Source: Nocardioides euryhalodurans (GTDB lineage Bacteria > Actinomycetota > Actinomycetes > Propionibacteriales > Nocardioidaceae). Taken from it: 64,000 nt of DNA. The notes under the pieces are model-generated. The model did no database searches, was not told the DNA's origin, and worked only from the letters and a program-made list of their open reading frames with translations. Positions 1 to 7,651 of the stretch are shown piece after piece (position 1 is the first letter of the stretch; each line of letters starts with the position of its first letter). Location of the stretch: positions 2,110,501 through 2,174,500 of the forward strand of contig NZ_CP038267.1 in assembly GCF_004564375.1 (NCBI RefSeq). The letters run 5' to 3'. The position numbers and the translations under genes were made by a program.

Positions 1-1003
1 ACTGGTAGGGCTCGCCGATCTGGGCACGGGCGAAGGAGATGGCCGCGCCGACGCCACCACTGGGGGCGGGCGGCGCGGGCGGTGCGGGCGGGGGCTGCGG
101 TGCCGGGTCGGGCTCGGGCTGGGGCTCCGGCGCCGGCGAGGGGGCCGGCGCCGGGGCCGGCTGCGACGCCTCGTCGGCGGCGTCCTGCTCCGCCTGCTCG
201 GCTGCCTGCTCCGCCGCGGCCGCCTCCTGGGCGGCCCGCTGCTCGGCGGCGGCCTCGGCGAGCGCCTGCGCCTCGAGCGCGGACTGCCGCTCCTCGGCGA
301 TCTCGACACTGACGTCCTCGAGCCGTGCGAGCTCCTCGATCAGGACGCCCTTGCGCTCGGCGATCGACTGCGCCTCCGCGGCAGCCGCGTCGGCAGCGGC
401 GACGGCTGCGTCGCGCGCCTCCCGGGCCTCGACCTGCAGCTGCTCGGCCTCGGTCCGGGCGTCGGTCGCCTGGACGACTGCCACCCCGGCCAGCGTCGAG
501 GCGGCGCGGAACCCGTCGTAGCGGGTGTCCATCGCGGCCTCGGTCTGCCCGAGGGTCGTGGTCTGCTCGACCACCGAGGCGATGCCGTCGGACTGCACGA
601 TCGACGCGACGGCGGTCAGCTCGGGGGCCATCTGGTAGGACTCGACGACCGCGTCGGCGTACGCCTGACGCTGGGCGTCCACGTCTTGGCGCGCGATACC
701 GGCCCGGTCGGCAGCGGCGGCCGCGGCCCGCCGCGCCTGCTCGAGCCGGTATCGCGCACCGTTCCACGCCTCACTCGCCTGCGCTGCGCGCATGGCTGAG
801 TCCTGCAGCCGCTGGTTCGCGGCGAGCAGCTCGGCCTGGACGGTTGCCACGTCGCGCGTCTGGTCCCGTACCGCGGCACGCGCGTCGCGCACCTCGGAGC
901 GGGTGGGGGGCGCGTCGGTCCCGTCGGCCCACGCCATCCCTCCCGCGGCCGGGGGGACCGCGAGAGCGAGGGTGAGCACCAGCACGGATCCGACTGCACG
1001 CAC
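1..1003 (-). CDS. Secreted NlpC/P60-type peptidoglycan hydrolase, 3' end outside window
   Basis: Seen: GTG start (1001-1003) 9 nt behind a strong AGGAGG-like ribosome binding site, then a signal peptide (positive start, VLVLTLALAVPPAAG, A-W-A cleavage-like end). Residues about 35-265 are Ala/Glu/Gln-rich helix typical of the coiled coil of RipA-like hydrolases. A Pro/Ala-rich linker (about 270-318) follows, then the first residues of the catalytic domain, AISFARAQIGEPYQ. The frame is open to the window edge, 334 codons visible, so the catalytic Cys-His-His lies outside. Known of the family: secreted endopeptidases that cut the D-Glu/DAP stem-peptide bond during septation, autoinhibited by the coiled coil. 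Family call is firm from the linker plus A.xxA..QIG.PY; exact substrate is inferred. Confidence 0.85.
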   Translation of the reverse strand, partial: MRAVGSVLVLTLALAVPPAAGGMAWADGTDAPPTRSEVRDARAAVRDQTRDVATVQAELLAANQRLQDSAMRAAQASEAWNGARYRLEQARRAAAAAADRAGIARQDVDAQRQAYADAVVESYQMAPELTAVASIVQSDGIASVVEQTTTLGQTEAAMDTRYDGFRAASTLAGVAVVQATDARTEAEQLQVEAREARDAAVAAADAAAAEAQSIAERKGVLIEELARLEDVSVEIAEERQSALEAQALAEAAAEQRAAQEAAAAEQAAEQAEQDAADEASQPAPAPAPSPAPEPQPEPDPAPQPPPAPPAPPAPSGGVGAAISFARAQIGEPYQ

Positions 1004-1099
1004 GGTGGCGTTCCTCCTGGCTCGAGTGAGTCATGGACTGTCCCGGGCGACTTCCCCATCGCCCGGTCCTCGCGGAACGCTAGTGCTCATTCGTCACAC

Positions 1100-1123
1100 T
1101 GGGAACACTTTTCCCAATTTTTT
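1100..1123 (+). terminator. U-tract intrinsic terminator-like hairpin on + strand
   Basis: TGGGAA (1100-1105), loop CACTT, TTCCCA (1111-1116), then A and six T (1118-1123). This is a textbook rho-independent shape, rare in such GC-rich DNA, and it works only for + strand transcripts although both flanking genes are on the minus strand. On the minus strand the same bases could be an A-rich element upstream of the NlpC gene promoter. Confidence 0.4.
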
Positions 1124-1145
1124 CTTCAGCCCCAGGCGTGTCGCC

Positions 1146-1166
1146 TTGACAAACTACAAGGTTGTA
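1146..1166 (+). promoter_or_regulatory. TTGACA plus palindrome TACAA-GG-TTGTA
   Basis: A perfect -35 hexamer TTGACA (1146-1151) is followed 3 nt later by a perfect inverted repeat TACAAGGTTGTA (1155-1166), in an AT-rich pocket between two minus-strand genes. It looks like a promoter/operator, but no good -10 at 16-18 nt and no + strand gene downstream is seen. The repressor or activator is unknown. Confidence 0.3.
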
Positions 1167-1283
1167 ATTCACGCGCGCTGCGATAGCTGACCGCGAAGAT
1201 CATCACGACGGCCCCGAGGACGACGATGATCGCGGTCAGGTATCCCCACCCCCGGGCACACGGCCGGGCAGTGGGGTGGCAGG

Positions 1284-2333
1284 TCAGTCCTTGGCCTCGA
1301 CCGGGACGGCGGAGGTGGTCGTCGTGGGGTGCGAGGCGAGCCCGTGTCTCTCGAACTTCTGCCCGCTGGCGATGCCACCGAGGTAGAAGGCGAGCAGCGC
1401 GATCAGGATGCCGGCGACGTCGTCGGCGATGTAGTGCCAGCCGAAGTAGAGGGTCGCGGCGATGGTGAGGCCGAAGTTGACCCAGGCGATCCAGTGCACC
1501 ACCCGGGAGCGGACCGTGTACTGCACCATCAGCGCCACCAGCAGGGTGATCGCCGTGTGGAGGCTCGCGAAGCCGGCCGTCGACTGCACCGCTCCCTCGA
1601 CCCCCTCGAGGGTCACCCGGACGCGCGAGTTGAACAGGGCGTCCATGAGGTCGTTGGTCGGCGTCGACGCGAGGTCCTCGTAGAGCCACGGGTAGGCGAA
1701 CCCGGGGCCGAGGGTCGGGAGCATGTAGTAGGAGAGCGTCCCGAGCGTCCAGGCGATGACCTGCGAGGTGACGAACCAGTAGCCGTAGGAGATGTTGCGC
1801 GACCACACGAGCCAGGCCGTCACGGCCAGCGGCACCAGCGGCAGGAACCACAGGTAGATCGAGGACAGGAAGTGGGCGGCGACGTCGGTGCCGAGCATCG
1901 CGTGGAGGACGTCCGCGGGCTCGTTGCCGAGCATCAGGGCCTGGTCGACCAGGTGCAGCTCGTAGTCGTACTTCTTGTCCCCCATGATGAAGGGGAGGAA
2001 CGACTTGAGGTTCCGGTAGCTGACGTAGGTGATGTAGAAGCACACGATGCCCATCACGACGAGCGTCAGCCGCTCCCGCGTCCAGTGGTCGCGGATCCGC
2101 TCCCGCGCGACCGAGCGCCACTGGCCGGGGCGACCGCGTGAGAGCCACAGGGTTCGCGGGACGATGTCGGCCAGGAACGCACCCGAGAGGAGCAGCGGCA
2201 GCCGCAGCCACGAGGGGCCGAGGAAGCCGTCCGGGTCCGCGAGTCGCTTGTCGAGGACCAGGGCCGCGACGATGGCGAGCAACCCCATGACGAGAGCAGT
2301 CCCGACAAGGAGTGCGTAGGCCCGGCGATACAC
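1284..2333 (-). CDS. PAP2-superfamily integral membrane phosphatase (inositolphosphotransferase-like)
   Basis: 349 residues with about six to seven membrane segments. The PAP2 signature is visible: GFASLHTAI (phosphate-binding Ser-Leu-His of motif 2) and GWHYIADDVAG (catalytic His and Asp of motif 3). The family removes phosphate from lipid or small phosphoesters with the active site facing out of the cytoplasm. GTG start 10 nt after the thiQ stop, same strand, so it is probably the last gene of the thiBPQ operon and under the TPP riboswitch. Inference: it might strip phosphate from external thiamine phosphates, but lipid phosphatase or AUR1-like transferase activity is equally compatible. 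The N-terminal 110 residues are a membrane/loop region outside the PAP2 core. Confidence 0.85.
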   Translation of the reverse strand: MYRRAYALLVGTALVMGLLAIVAALVLDKRLADPDGFLGPSWLRLPLLLSGAFLADIVPRTLWLSRGRPGQWRSVARERIRDHWTRERLTLVVMGIVCFYITYVSYRNLKSFLPFIMGDKKYDYELHLVDQALMLGNEPADVLHAMLGTDVAAHFLSSIYLWFLPLVPLAVTAWLVWSRNISYGYWFVTSQVIAWTLGTLSYYMLPTLGPGFAYPWLYEDLASTPTNDLMDALFNSRVRVTLEGVEGAVQSTAGFASLHTAITLLVALMVQYTVRSRVVHWIAWVNFGLTIAATLYFGWHYIADDVAGILIALLAFYLGGIASGQKFERHGLASHPTTTTSAVPVEAKD

Positions 2334-2343
2334 GTGGGCCAGT

Positions 2344-3330
2344 CTAGGGTTGCGCCACGACGGCCAGACGCGTGTGGTCCACCCGTAGGCTCACCGGGTC
2401 ACCCGGCCCGGCGTGACGGTCGAGCGGGGCGACCGCGTCGAGCAGCCCCGCACCCGGTACGTCGACCTCGAGCCGGACCTGCTCGGGCGTGAGCCGCGAG
2501 GCGGTCACGGTCCCGCGCAGGACCCCGTCGTCGGCCACCCGCAGCGCCGAGCGGCGCAGGGCGACGGAGGGGGCCGCCGGCAGGCCGGCGGCCACGAGGA
2601 CCCGCGCGGCCGGCTCCCCGTCCAGCACCCGTGCGTAGCCGAGGAAGAGCGCGGTCTCGGCGTCGACGGGTGCCCGCCAGACCTCCGCGATGTCGCCCTG
2701 CTGCACGATCCGTCCCGCGCGCATCACCGCGAGCCGGTCGGCCACGGTGAAGGCCTCGTCGTGGTCGTGGGTCACCAGCAGGGCGGTGGTCCCGGCCTCG
2801 CCCAGGATCCTTCGCAGGTCGGCGGCGAGCCGCTCGCGCAGCCCGGCGTCGAGCGCCGAGAGCGGCTCGTCGAGGAGCAGCAGCCGGGGCTGCACCGCCA
2901 GCGACCGGGCGAGGGCGACCCGCTGCCGCTCACCGCCCGAGAGGGTCGCCGGCATCCGCCCGCCGTACGCCGGGAGCCCCACGAGCTCGAGCAGCTCGTC
3001 GACGCGCGCGTCGGTGTCGGGCGCACGGCGCAGCTTCAGGGCGTAGCCGACGTTGCGGGCGACCGTCAGGTGCTCGAAGAGCTGGCCGTCCTGGAACATC
3101 AGCGCGAAGCCCCGCTTGTGGGTCGGGACGCCGGCCTGGTCGACACCGTCCCAGCCGATGCTGCCAACGGCCAGCGGCTCGAGGCCGGCGACCGCCCGCA
3201 GCAGCGTCGACTTGCCGCTGCCCGACGGGCCCAGGACGGCGAGCACCTCGCCGTCGGGCAGGTCGAGGGACGCGTCGACCACGACGGGGGTGCCGTCGAG
3301 GGCGACGGTGACGTCGCGCAGGGTCAGCAT
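2344..3330 (-). CDS. thiQ: Thiamine ABC transporter ATP-binding protein
   Basis: 328 residues. Walker A GPSGSGKST (about 34-42), Q-loop in FALMFQDGQ, signature LSGGERQR, Walker B LLLLDEPLSALD and switch His in LLVTHDHDE are all intact. About 90 residues after the ABC core match the C-terminal regulatory region of longer importer ATPases. The ATG is embedded in the thiP stop (TGATG), giving translational coupling, so longer upstream starts in this frame would overlap thiP heavily and are rejected. It drives thiamine/TMP/TPP uptake with ThiP and ThiB. The substrate is assigned from the upstream TPP riboswitch and ThiB; the ATPase alone would fit iron/sulfate/polyamine importers. Confidence 0.93.
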   Translation of the reverse strand: MLTLRDVTVALDGTPVVVDASLDLPDGEVLAVLGPSGSGKSTLLRAVAGLEPLAVGSIGWDGVDQAGVPTHKRGFALMFQDGQLFEHLTVARNVGYALKLRRAPDTDARVDELLELVGLPAYGGRMPATLSGGERQRVALARSLAVQPRLLLLDEPLSALDAGLRERLAADLRRILGEAGTTALLVTHDHDEAFTVADRLAVMRAGRIVQQGDIAEVWRAPVDAETALFLGYARVLDGEPAARVLVAAGLPAAPSVALRRSALRVADDGVLRGTVTASRLTPEQVRLEVDVPGAGLLDAVAPLDRHAGPGDPVSLRVDHTRLAVVAQP

Positions 3331-4961
3331 CACAGGGCTCCCAGGGAGGGCACGCGGAGGCGCTCGACGAGGAGCATCACCAGTGCGGTGGTGGCGGCGA
3401 GCACGACCGATGCCGCCAGCGCCATGCCGTAGTTCATCTGGCCGGGGGTGCCGAGCAGCCGGAAGATCACCACCGGCAGCGTCGGCGCCTCGGCCCGGGC
3501 GAGGAACGAGGTGGCGCCGAACTCGCCGAGGGACGCGGCGAACGCGAAGCCCGCCCCGGCCAGCATCGGCCGCCACAGCACGGGGACGTCCACGGTCGTG
3601 AGGGTGCGCAGCGGCCCGGCGCCGAGCGACGCGGCGGCCTGGCGCTGCCGGTCGTCGATGCCGGAGAGCACGGGGACGAGCGTGCGGACCACCAGCGGCA
3701 GCGCCACCAGGGCCTGCGCGATCGGGACCAGCAGCGGACTGTCGCGCAGGTCCAGCGGAGGCTGGTCCAGGGCGACCAGGAAGCCGAACCCGAGGGTCAC
3801 CGCGGACACGCCGAGCGGCAGCATGAAGAAGCCGTCGAGCACGCCGCGGACGCGGCGCTCGACCCGCGAGCGGGAGCGCCGGGTCACGACGAGGGCCACG
3901 AGCAGACCGGTGCCGAGCGCCATCCAGGTCGCGTCGACGGCGGTCCGCAGCGAGTTGGCCAGCGCCTCGGTGACCGGCACCAGCAGCGAGGTCCGCTCAC
4001 CGGTGGTGTCGAGAGCGGCGTAGTTGCCCAGGCTCCACTCGCCGGCCACGCGCAAGGACCCGGCGACCAGCGCCGCGATCGGCAGGGCGACGTAGAGGAG
4101 GACGAGCAGGGTGGCCGTGACCGGGACCGCGTCGGCGCGGGTGACCGGACGGGCGCGTGAGGCCTCGCGGGCCACCGGCGCGGAGACCCGGGTCCGCTGC
4201 GCGGCGACGAGCAGCACCGCCACGACCACGAGCTGGAGGACCGACAGCGCGGCCGCGGCCTGCAGGTCGAAGACCTGGACGGTGAGCAGGTAGATCTCGG
4301 TCTCCACCGTGGCGTAGCGCGGCCCGCCGAGGGTGAGCACGACGCCGAAGGCGGTCGAGCAGAAGAGGAAGACCACGGTGGCCGCCGAGACGATGGCCGG
4401 ACGCAGCCGCGGCAGGGTGACGGTCCGGAGCACGGTCCAGGGTGCGGCGCCGAGGGTGGCGGCGGCCTGGCCGGCGCGCTCGTCGAGCGACTCCCAGGCG
4501 CTGCCGACCACGCGGATCACCACGGCGACGTTGAAGAAGACCAGGCCGAGCACGATCGCGACCGGCGTCGCGTCGAGACCGAGCGGGCCGAGCGGTCCGC
4601 CCTCCCCCAGCAGCTGCCGGAAGGCGACGCCCACCACGACGGTCGGCAGCACGAACGGCACGAGCAGCAGCGCCCGCACCACACGGCGCAGCGGCAGCGC
4701 CGTCCGGTGCAGGACGTACGCCGCGGGCAGCCCCAGCAGCACCGAGAGCACGGTCCCGGCGGTGGCCGAGCCGAGGGTGAACAGCAGCACCCGGACCGTC
4801 CGGTCGCGGGTCAGCACCTCGAGCACCCCCGCCACGTCGAGCTCGCCGTCCGGCCAGAAGCCCAGCTGCAGCATGGCGGCGACGGGCACCACGAAGAAGG
4901 CGACCAGCACCAGCACCGGCACCAGTGCCAGGGCGGCGAGGCCGAGCAGCCGGCGGTTCAC
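3330..4961 (-). CDS. thiP: Thiamine ABC transporter fused permease
   Basis: 543 residues, about 12 membrane helices. Two homologous permease halves are joined head to tail, each with an EAA-type cytoplasmic loop (DERAGQAAATLGAAPW near the middle of half 1; RQRQAAASLGAGPL in half 2). Length and double architecture match ThiP and FbpB-type fused permeases. GTG start 13 nt after the thiB stop. The stop overlaps the thiQ start. It forms the membrane channel of the thiamine importer. Confidence 0.93.
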   Translation of the reverse strand: MNRRLLGLAALALVPVLVLVAFFVVPVAAMLQLGFWPDGELDVAGVLEVLTRDRTVRVLLFTLGSATAGTVLSVLLGLPAAYVLHRTALPLRRVVRALLLVPFVLPTVVVGVAFRQLLGEGGPLGPLGLDATPVAIVLGLVFFNVAVVIRVVGSAWESLDERAGQAAATLGAAPWTVLRTVTLPRLRPAIVSAATVVFLFCSTAFGVVLTLGGPRYATVETEIYLLTVQVFDLQAAAALSVLQLVVVAVLLVAAQRTRVSAPVAREASRARPVTRADAVPVTATLLVLLYVALPIAALVAGSLRVAGEWSLGNYAALDTTGERTSLLVPVTEALANSLRTAVDATWMALGTGLLVALVVTRRSRSRVERRVRGVLDGFFMLPLGVSAVTLGFGFLVALDQPPLDLRDSPLLVPIAQALVALPLVVRTLVPVLSGIDDRQRQAAASLGAGPLRTLTTVDVPVLWRPMLAGAGFAFAASLGEFGATSFLARAEAPTLPVVIFRLLGTPGQMNYGMALAASVVLAATTALVMLLVERLRVPSLGAL

Positions 4962-4974
4962 GACGACCTCGACC

Positions 4975-6036
4975 TCAGCCGGTCACGAGGTCGCGCCACT
5001 CCTCGAGCCAGGCGTCGCGGTTGGCCGCGATCTCGTCCGGGTCGACGGCGTACGGGTCGGCGGGCTGCTCGGCGTGCGCGGCCCACTCCTCCGGGAGCGC
5101 GACGCCGTCGCGCACCGGGAAGACGTACATCGAGCCGGGCAGGGCCGCCTGCACGTCCTCGCCGAGCAGGAACTCGACCAGCTCGCGTCCGCCCTCGGGA
5201 TTGGCGGCACCGGCCAGCACTCCGGCGTACTCCACCTGGCGGAAGCAGGTGTCGAGCAGCGCCTCGGTGGTCGACTCGTCGGACCCCTTGGGGACCGTGA
5301 ACGCCGGGGAGGAGTCGTAGGACAGCACGATCGGGCGGGTGCCGCCCTCGCCGCCCTGGGTGAAGTCGCCGTAGTAGGCGTCGGTCCAGCCGTCGACGAC
5401 GAGCGCGTCGTTGGCGAGCAGGTCCTCCCAGTAGGTCGGCCAGTCCTCGCCGTACGCCGCCACGGTGGCCAGCAGGAACGCGAGCCCCGGCGAGCTGGAC
5501 AGCGCCGAGGGCGTGACGAAGAGGCCCTCGTAGGCGGGGTCGGCCAGGTCGTCGAGGGACTCGGGCGGGGCGAGGTCGCGCTCCTCGAACCAGGTGGCGT
5601 CGACGTTGACGCACACGTTGCCGTTGTCGACCGGGGCGAGCCGCTGGCCGTCGTCGCCGGGCAGGACGTAGTCGTCGGCACCGGCGGGCAGCTCGACGTC
5701 GAGGGTGTCGAAGACGTCCTCCTCGAGCGCCCGCGAGGCGAAGGTGTTGTCGACGCCGAAGGCGACGTCCCCGGTCGGGTTGTCGGCGGTCACCGCCAGC
5801 CGCGTCGTCAGGGCCCCCGCATCCCCGGCGCTGCGGATCTCGAGGTCGAGGCCCGACTCCTCCTCGAACTGCTTGACCAGCGGCTTGGGCAGGTTGAACG
5901 ACTCGTGGGTGACGAGCACGACCTCGCCGGGGGTGGTGCCGTCCTCGGCGGTGGACTGCTCGTCGGAGCTCCCGCCGGTCAGGCTGCAGCCCGCCAGCAG
6001 GGCAGCCACGAGGGTCACGGAAAGGCTGGACTTCAT
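4975..6036 (-). CDS. thiB: Thiamine-binding lipoprotein of ABC importer
   Basis: 353 residues. Lipoprotein signal peptide with lipobox LLAGC (Cys 16), Ser/Gly/Glu-rich spacer, then a periplasmic-binding-protein fold of the ThiB/TbpA group: VVLVTHESFNLPKPLVKQFE start, DVAFGVDNTFASRALE, and a Tyr/Trp-rich mid-region around WPTYWEDL and DAYYGDF as in thiamine binders. It captures thiamine or its phosphates outside the membrane and hands them to ThiPQ. ATG lies 8 nt downstream of AGGGAG, which is the 3' strand of the TPP riboswitch, so ligand binding should hide the ribosome site. Confidence 0.93.
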   Translation of the reverse strand: MKSSLSVTLVAALLAGCSLTGGSSDEQSTAEDGTTPGEVVLVTHESFNLPKPLVKQFEEESGLDLEIRSAGDAGALTTRLAVTADNPTGDVAFGVDNTFASRALEEDVFDTLDVELPAGADDYVLPGDDGQRLAPVDNGNVCVNVDATWFEERDLAPPESLDDLADPAYEGLFVTPSALSSSPGLAFLLATVAAYGEDWPTYWEDLLANDALVVDGWTDAYYGDFTQGGEGGTRPIVLSYDSSPAFTVPKGSDESTTEALLDTCFRQVEYAGVLAGAANPEGGRELVEFLLGEDVQAALPGSMYVFPVRDGVALPEEWAAHAEQPADPYAVDPDEIAANRDAWLEEWRDLVTG

Positions 6037-6042
6037 CGAACG

Positions 6043-6130
6043 ACTCCCTACGCCGGTGCTGACCGGATCAGGTTCGGAGGGTCTGCGGGTGTCCGCACTC
6101 TCAGCCCGCCTCGCGGGCTCCCCTGTCTGT
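6043..6130 (-). promoter_or_regulatory. TPP riboswitch (THI element)
   Basis: Read on the minus strand the conserved THI-box blocks appear in order: GGGGAGC, a GC hairpin, GGCTGAGAG (about 6098-6107), ACCCT, GAACCTGATCCGG (6062-6074), a CACCGGCGTAGGGA end (6045-6058). The final TAGGGAG doubles as the thiB Shine-Dalgarno sequence. Known mechanism: thiamine pyrophosphate binding folds the RNA and blocks translation of transport/biosynthesis genes. It controls thiBPQ and probably the trailing PAP2 gene. Confidence 0.96.
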
Positions 6131-6277
6131 ACCTCGCCAGCCTACGCCGCCACGCCCGGGCCGGCCGCCCTGGGTCACCGCCCAGGGAGTGTCCCTCCGC
6201 CCTCGGTCGCAGCGGGGAGCCCGCAGGGCCGCGCGCAGCAGGCCACGGGGTTGGGAGACACGCCCTAGGGTGGCCGC

Positions 6278-7177
6278 ATGCCGAGCCGTCGCCACCAGCT
6301 GCTCGCCCGGGTGGTGCCACGGATCCGCAGGGCACAGGACCTCGTGGACGAGCCGACCGAACGGGCGCGCCTCGAGCGGCGCCACGCCGCCCTCGACCCG
6401 TCGCTGCCCACCCGGCTGGTGCCCCGCTTCGCGGGGCGCTTCTCCGTCGTGACCGAGGAGCTCGACGGGTTCCCGGTCCACGTGATCACGCCGCGGGGCA
6501 TCGACCCGGCCAGGACCGTCGTCCACGTCCACGGGGGCGGCTTCATCGCGCCGGTCGACGACTTCCACGTGCGCTACGCCACCCGGCTGGCGCTCGCCCT
6601 CGGCGCGCGCGTCGTGATGCCCGACTACCCCCTCGCGCCGGAGCACAGCTGGCGCGACACCGTCCCCCCGCTGGTGGAGCTGACGAGCCGCTGGCTGGAG
6701 CAGGGCCGGGTCACGCTGCTGGGTGACTCCGCGGGTGGCGGCCCGGCGCTGGCCATCGCGCTCGCGCTGCGCGACCGGGGCGGCCCGCAGCCGTCCGAGC
6801 TGCTGCTGCTCTCGCCGTGGGTCGACCTGACGACCTCGACGCCCGACACCCCGGCGTACGCCGAGCGGGACCCGTGGCTGTTCCTCGGAAAGGTGCACGC
6901 GTACGCCGGCTGGTGGGCAGGTTCGCCCGACGACCTCGCACGCCCCGAGGTGAGTCCCGCGCTCGGGGACCTGACCGGTCTGCCGCGGGCGCTGATGTTC
7001 TGCGGCACCCGCGACCTCCTCGTCCCCGGCTGCCGGCTGCTCGCCAAGCGGGCGGCCGACGTCGGCTGGGACCTCACCTACGTCGAGGAGCCGGACCTGA
7101 TCCACGTCTTCCCGATCCTGCCGCTGCTCCCCGAGGCCCGGACCGCCTGGCGGACGACGCTGGAGTTCCTCGCATGA
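6278..7177 (+). CDS. Alpha/beta hydrolase, hormone-sensitive-lipase family esterase
   Basis: 299 residues. Oxyanion-hole motif HVHGGGFI (about 86-93), nucleophile elbow GDSAGGG (about 149-155), acid Asp in FCGTRDLLVPG and a catalytic His in DLIHVFPIL: the full HSL/AaeA-type esterase set. No signal peptide, so it is cytoplasmic. It hydrolyses short-chain carboxyl esters; the natural substrate is not evident. ATG 6278 is divergent from the thiamine operon. Its stop overlaps the next start (ATGA), so it is cotranscribed with the acetyltransferase. Confidence 0.88.
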   Translation: MPSRRHQLLARVVPRIRRAQDLVDEPTERARLERRHAALDPSLPTRLVPRFAGRFSVVTEELDGFPVHVITPRGIDPARTVVHVHGGGFIAPVDDFHVRYATRLALALGARVVMPDYPLAPEHSWRDTVPPLVELTSRWLEQGRVTLLGDSAGGGPALAIALALRDRGGPQPSELLLLSPWVDLTTSTPDTPAYAERDPWLFLGKVHAYAGWWAGSPDDLARPEVSPALGDLTGLPRALMFCGTRDLLVPGCRLLAKRAADVGWDLTYVEEPDLIHVFPILPLLPEARTAWRTTLEFLA

Positions 7178-7611
7178 TCACCGTCACCGCCCTGCCGTTC
7201 GGCGCCCTCGACGCCGCCACCTCGTACGCCGTGTGGAAGCTTCGCCAGGACGTCTTCGTCGTCGAGCAACAGTGCCCCTACGGCGACCTCGACGGCCGTG
7301 ACCCCGAGGACGGCACCCGCCACGTGGTGCTGCGCGAGGACGACCTGGTGATCGGCTATGCGCGGGTCCTCGACGACGCGACCGTGTGGCGGATCGGGCG
7401 GGTCGTGCTCGCGCCGGCCGCCCGTGGCCGGGGACTCGCCGACGTCGTCATGGACACGGCCCTGCAGGTCTGTCCCGACCGCGACGTCGTCATCGACGCC
7501 CAGACCCCGCTCGCCGACTGGTACACCGGCCTCGGCTTCACCGTCGACGGCGAGGAGTTCCTCGACGACGGCATCCCGCACCTGCCGATGCGCCGCCGCC
7601 CGGCCGGGTGA
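7174..7611 (+). CDS. GNAT N-acetyltransferase, ElaA-like
   Basis: 145 residues. ElaA features: VWKLRQDVFVVEQQCPYGDLDG near the N-terminus (quoted as spaced conserved R, F, V, E, Q, Y, D), then the acetyl-CoA loop RVVLAPAARGRGLAD and a C-terminal strand FTVDGEEFLDDGIPH with the conserved His. Cytoplasmic acyltransferase; the substrate of ElaA proteins is not settled. Starts within the esterase stop (ATGA). Confidence 0.85.
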   Translation: MITVTALPFGALDAATSYAVWKLRQDVFVVEQQCPYGDLDGRDPEDGTRHVVLREDDLVIGYARVLDDATVWRIGRVVLAPAARGRGLADVVMDTALQVCPDRDVVIDAQTPLADWYTGLGFTVDGEEFLDDGIPHLPMRRRPAG

Positions 7612-7624
7612 TCCCGGCCGGGCG
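7597..7624. terminator. Bidirectional hairpin terminator over the stop codon
   Basis: A perfect 12-bp stem (7597-7608 with 7613-7624) with loop TGAT contains the acetyltransferase stop codon and sits between two convergent genes. No T-tract follows, as is common in this phylum. Confidence 0.6.
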
Positions 7625-7651
7625 CGACGCGTCCTGGTGAGGACGGACCCG

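Noticed and set aside
1126..1239. 37-codon frame on the minus strand with a good membrane helix (AIIVVLGAVVMIFAVSYRS), from a CTG codon
   Set aside because: No ATG/GTG/TTG start and no convincing ribosome site; contains the + strand promoter-like palindrome. Possibly a decayed small protein.
4333..6726. Long + strand open frame across thiP, thiB and the riboswitch
   Set aside because: Antisense to recognised genes and to the TPP riboswitch; low-complexity Ser/Thr/Arg product.
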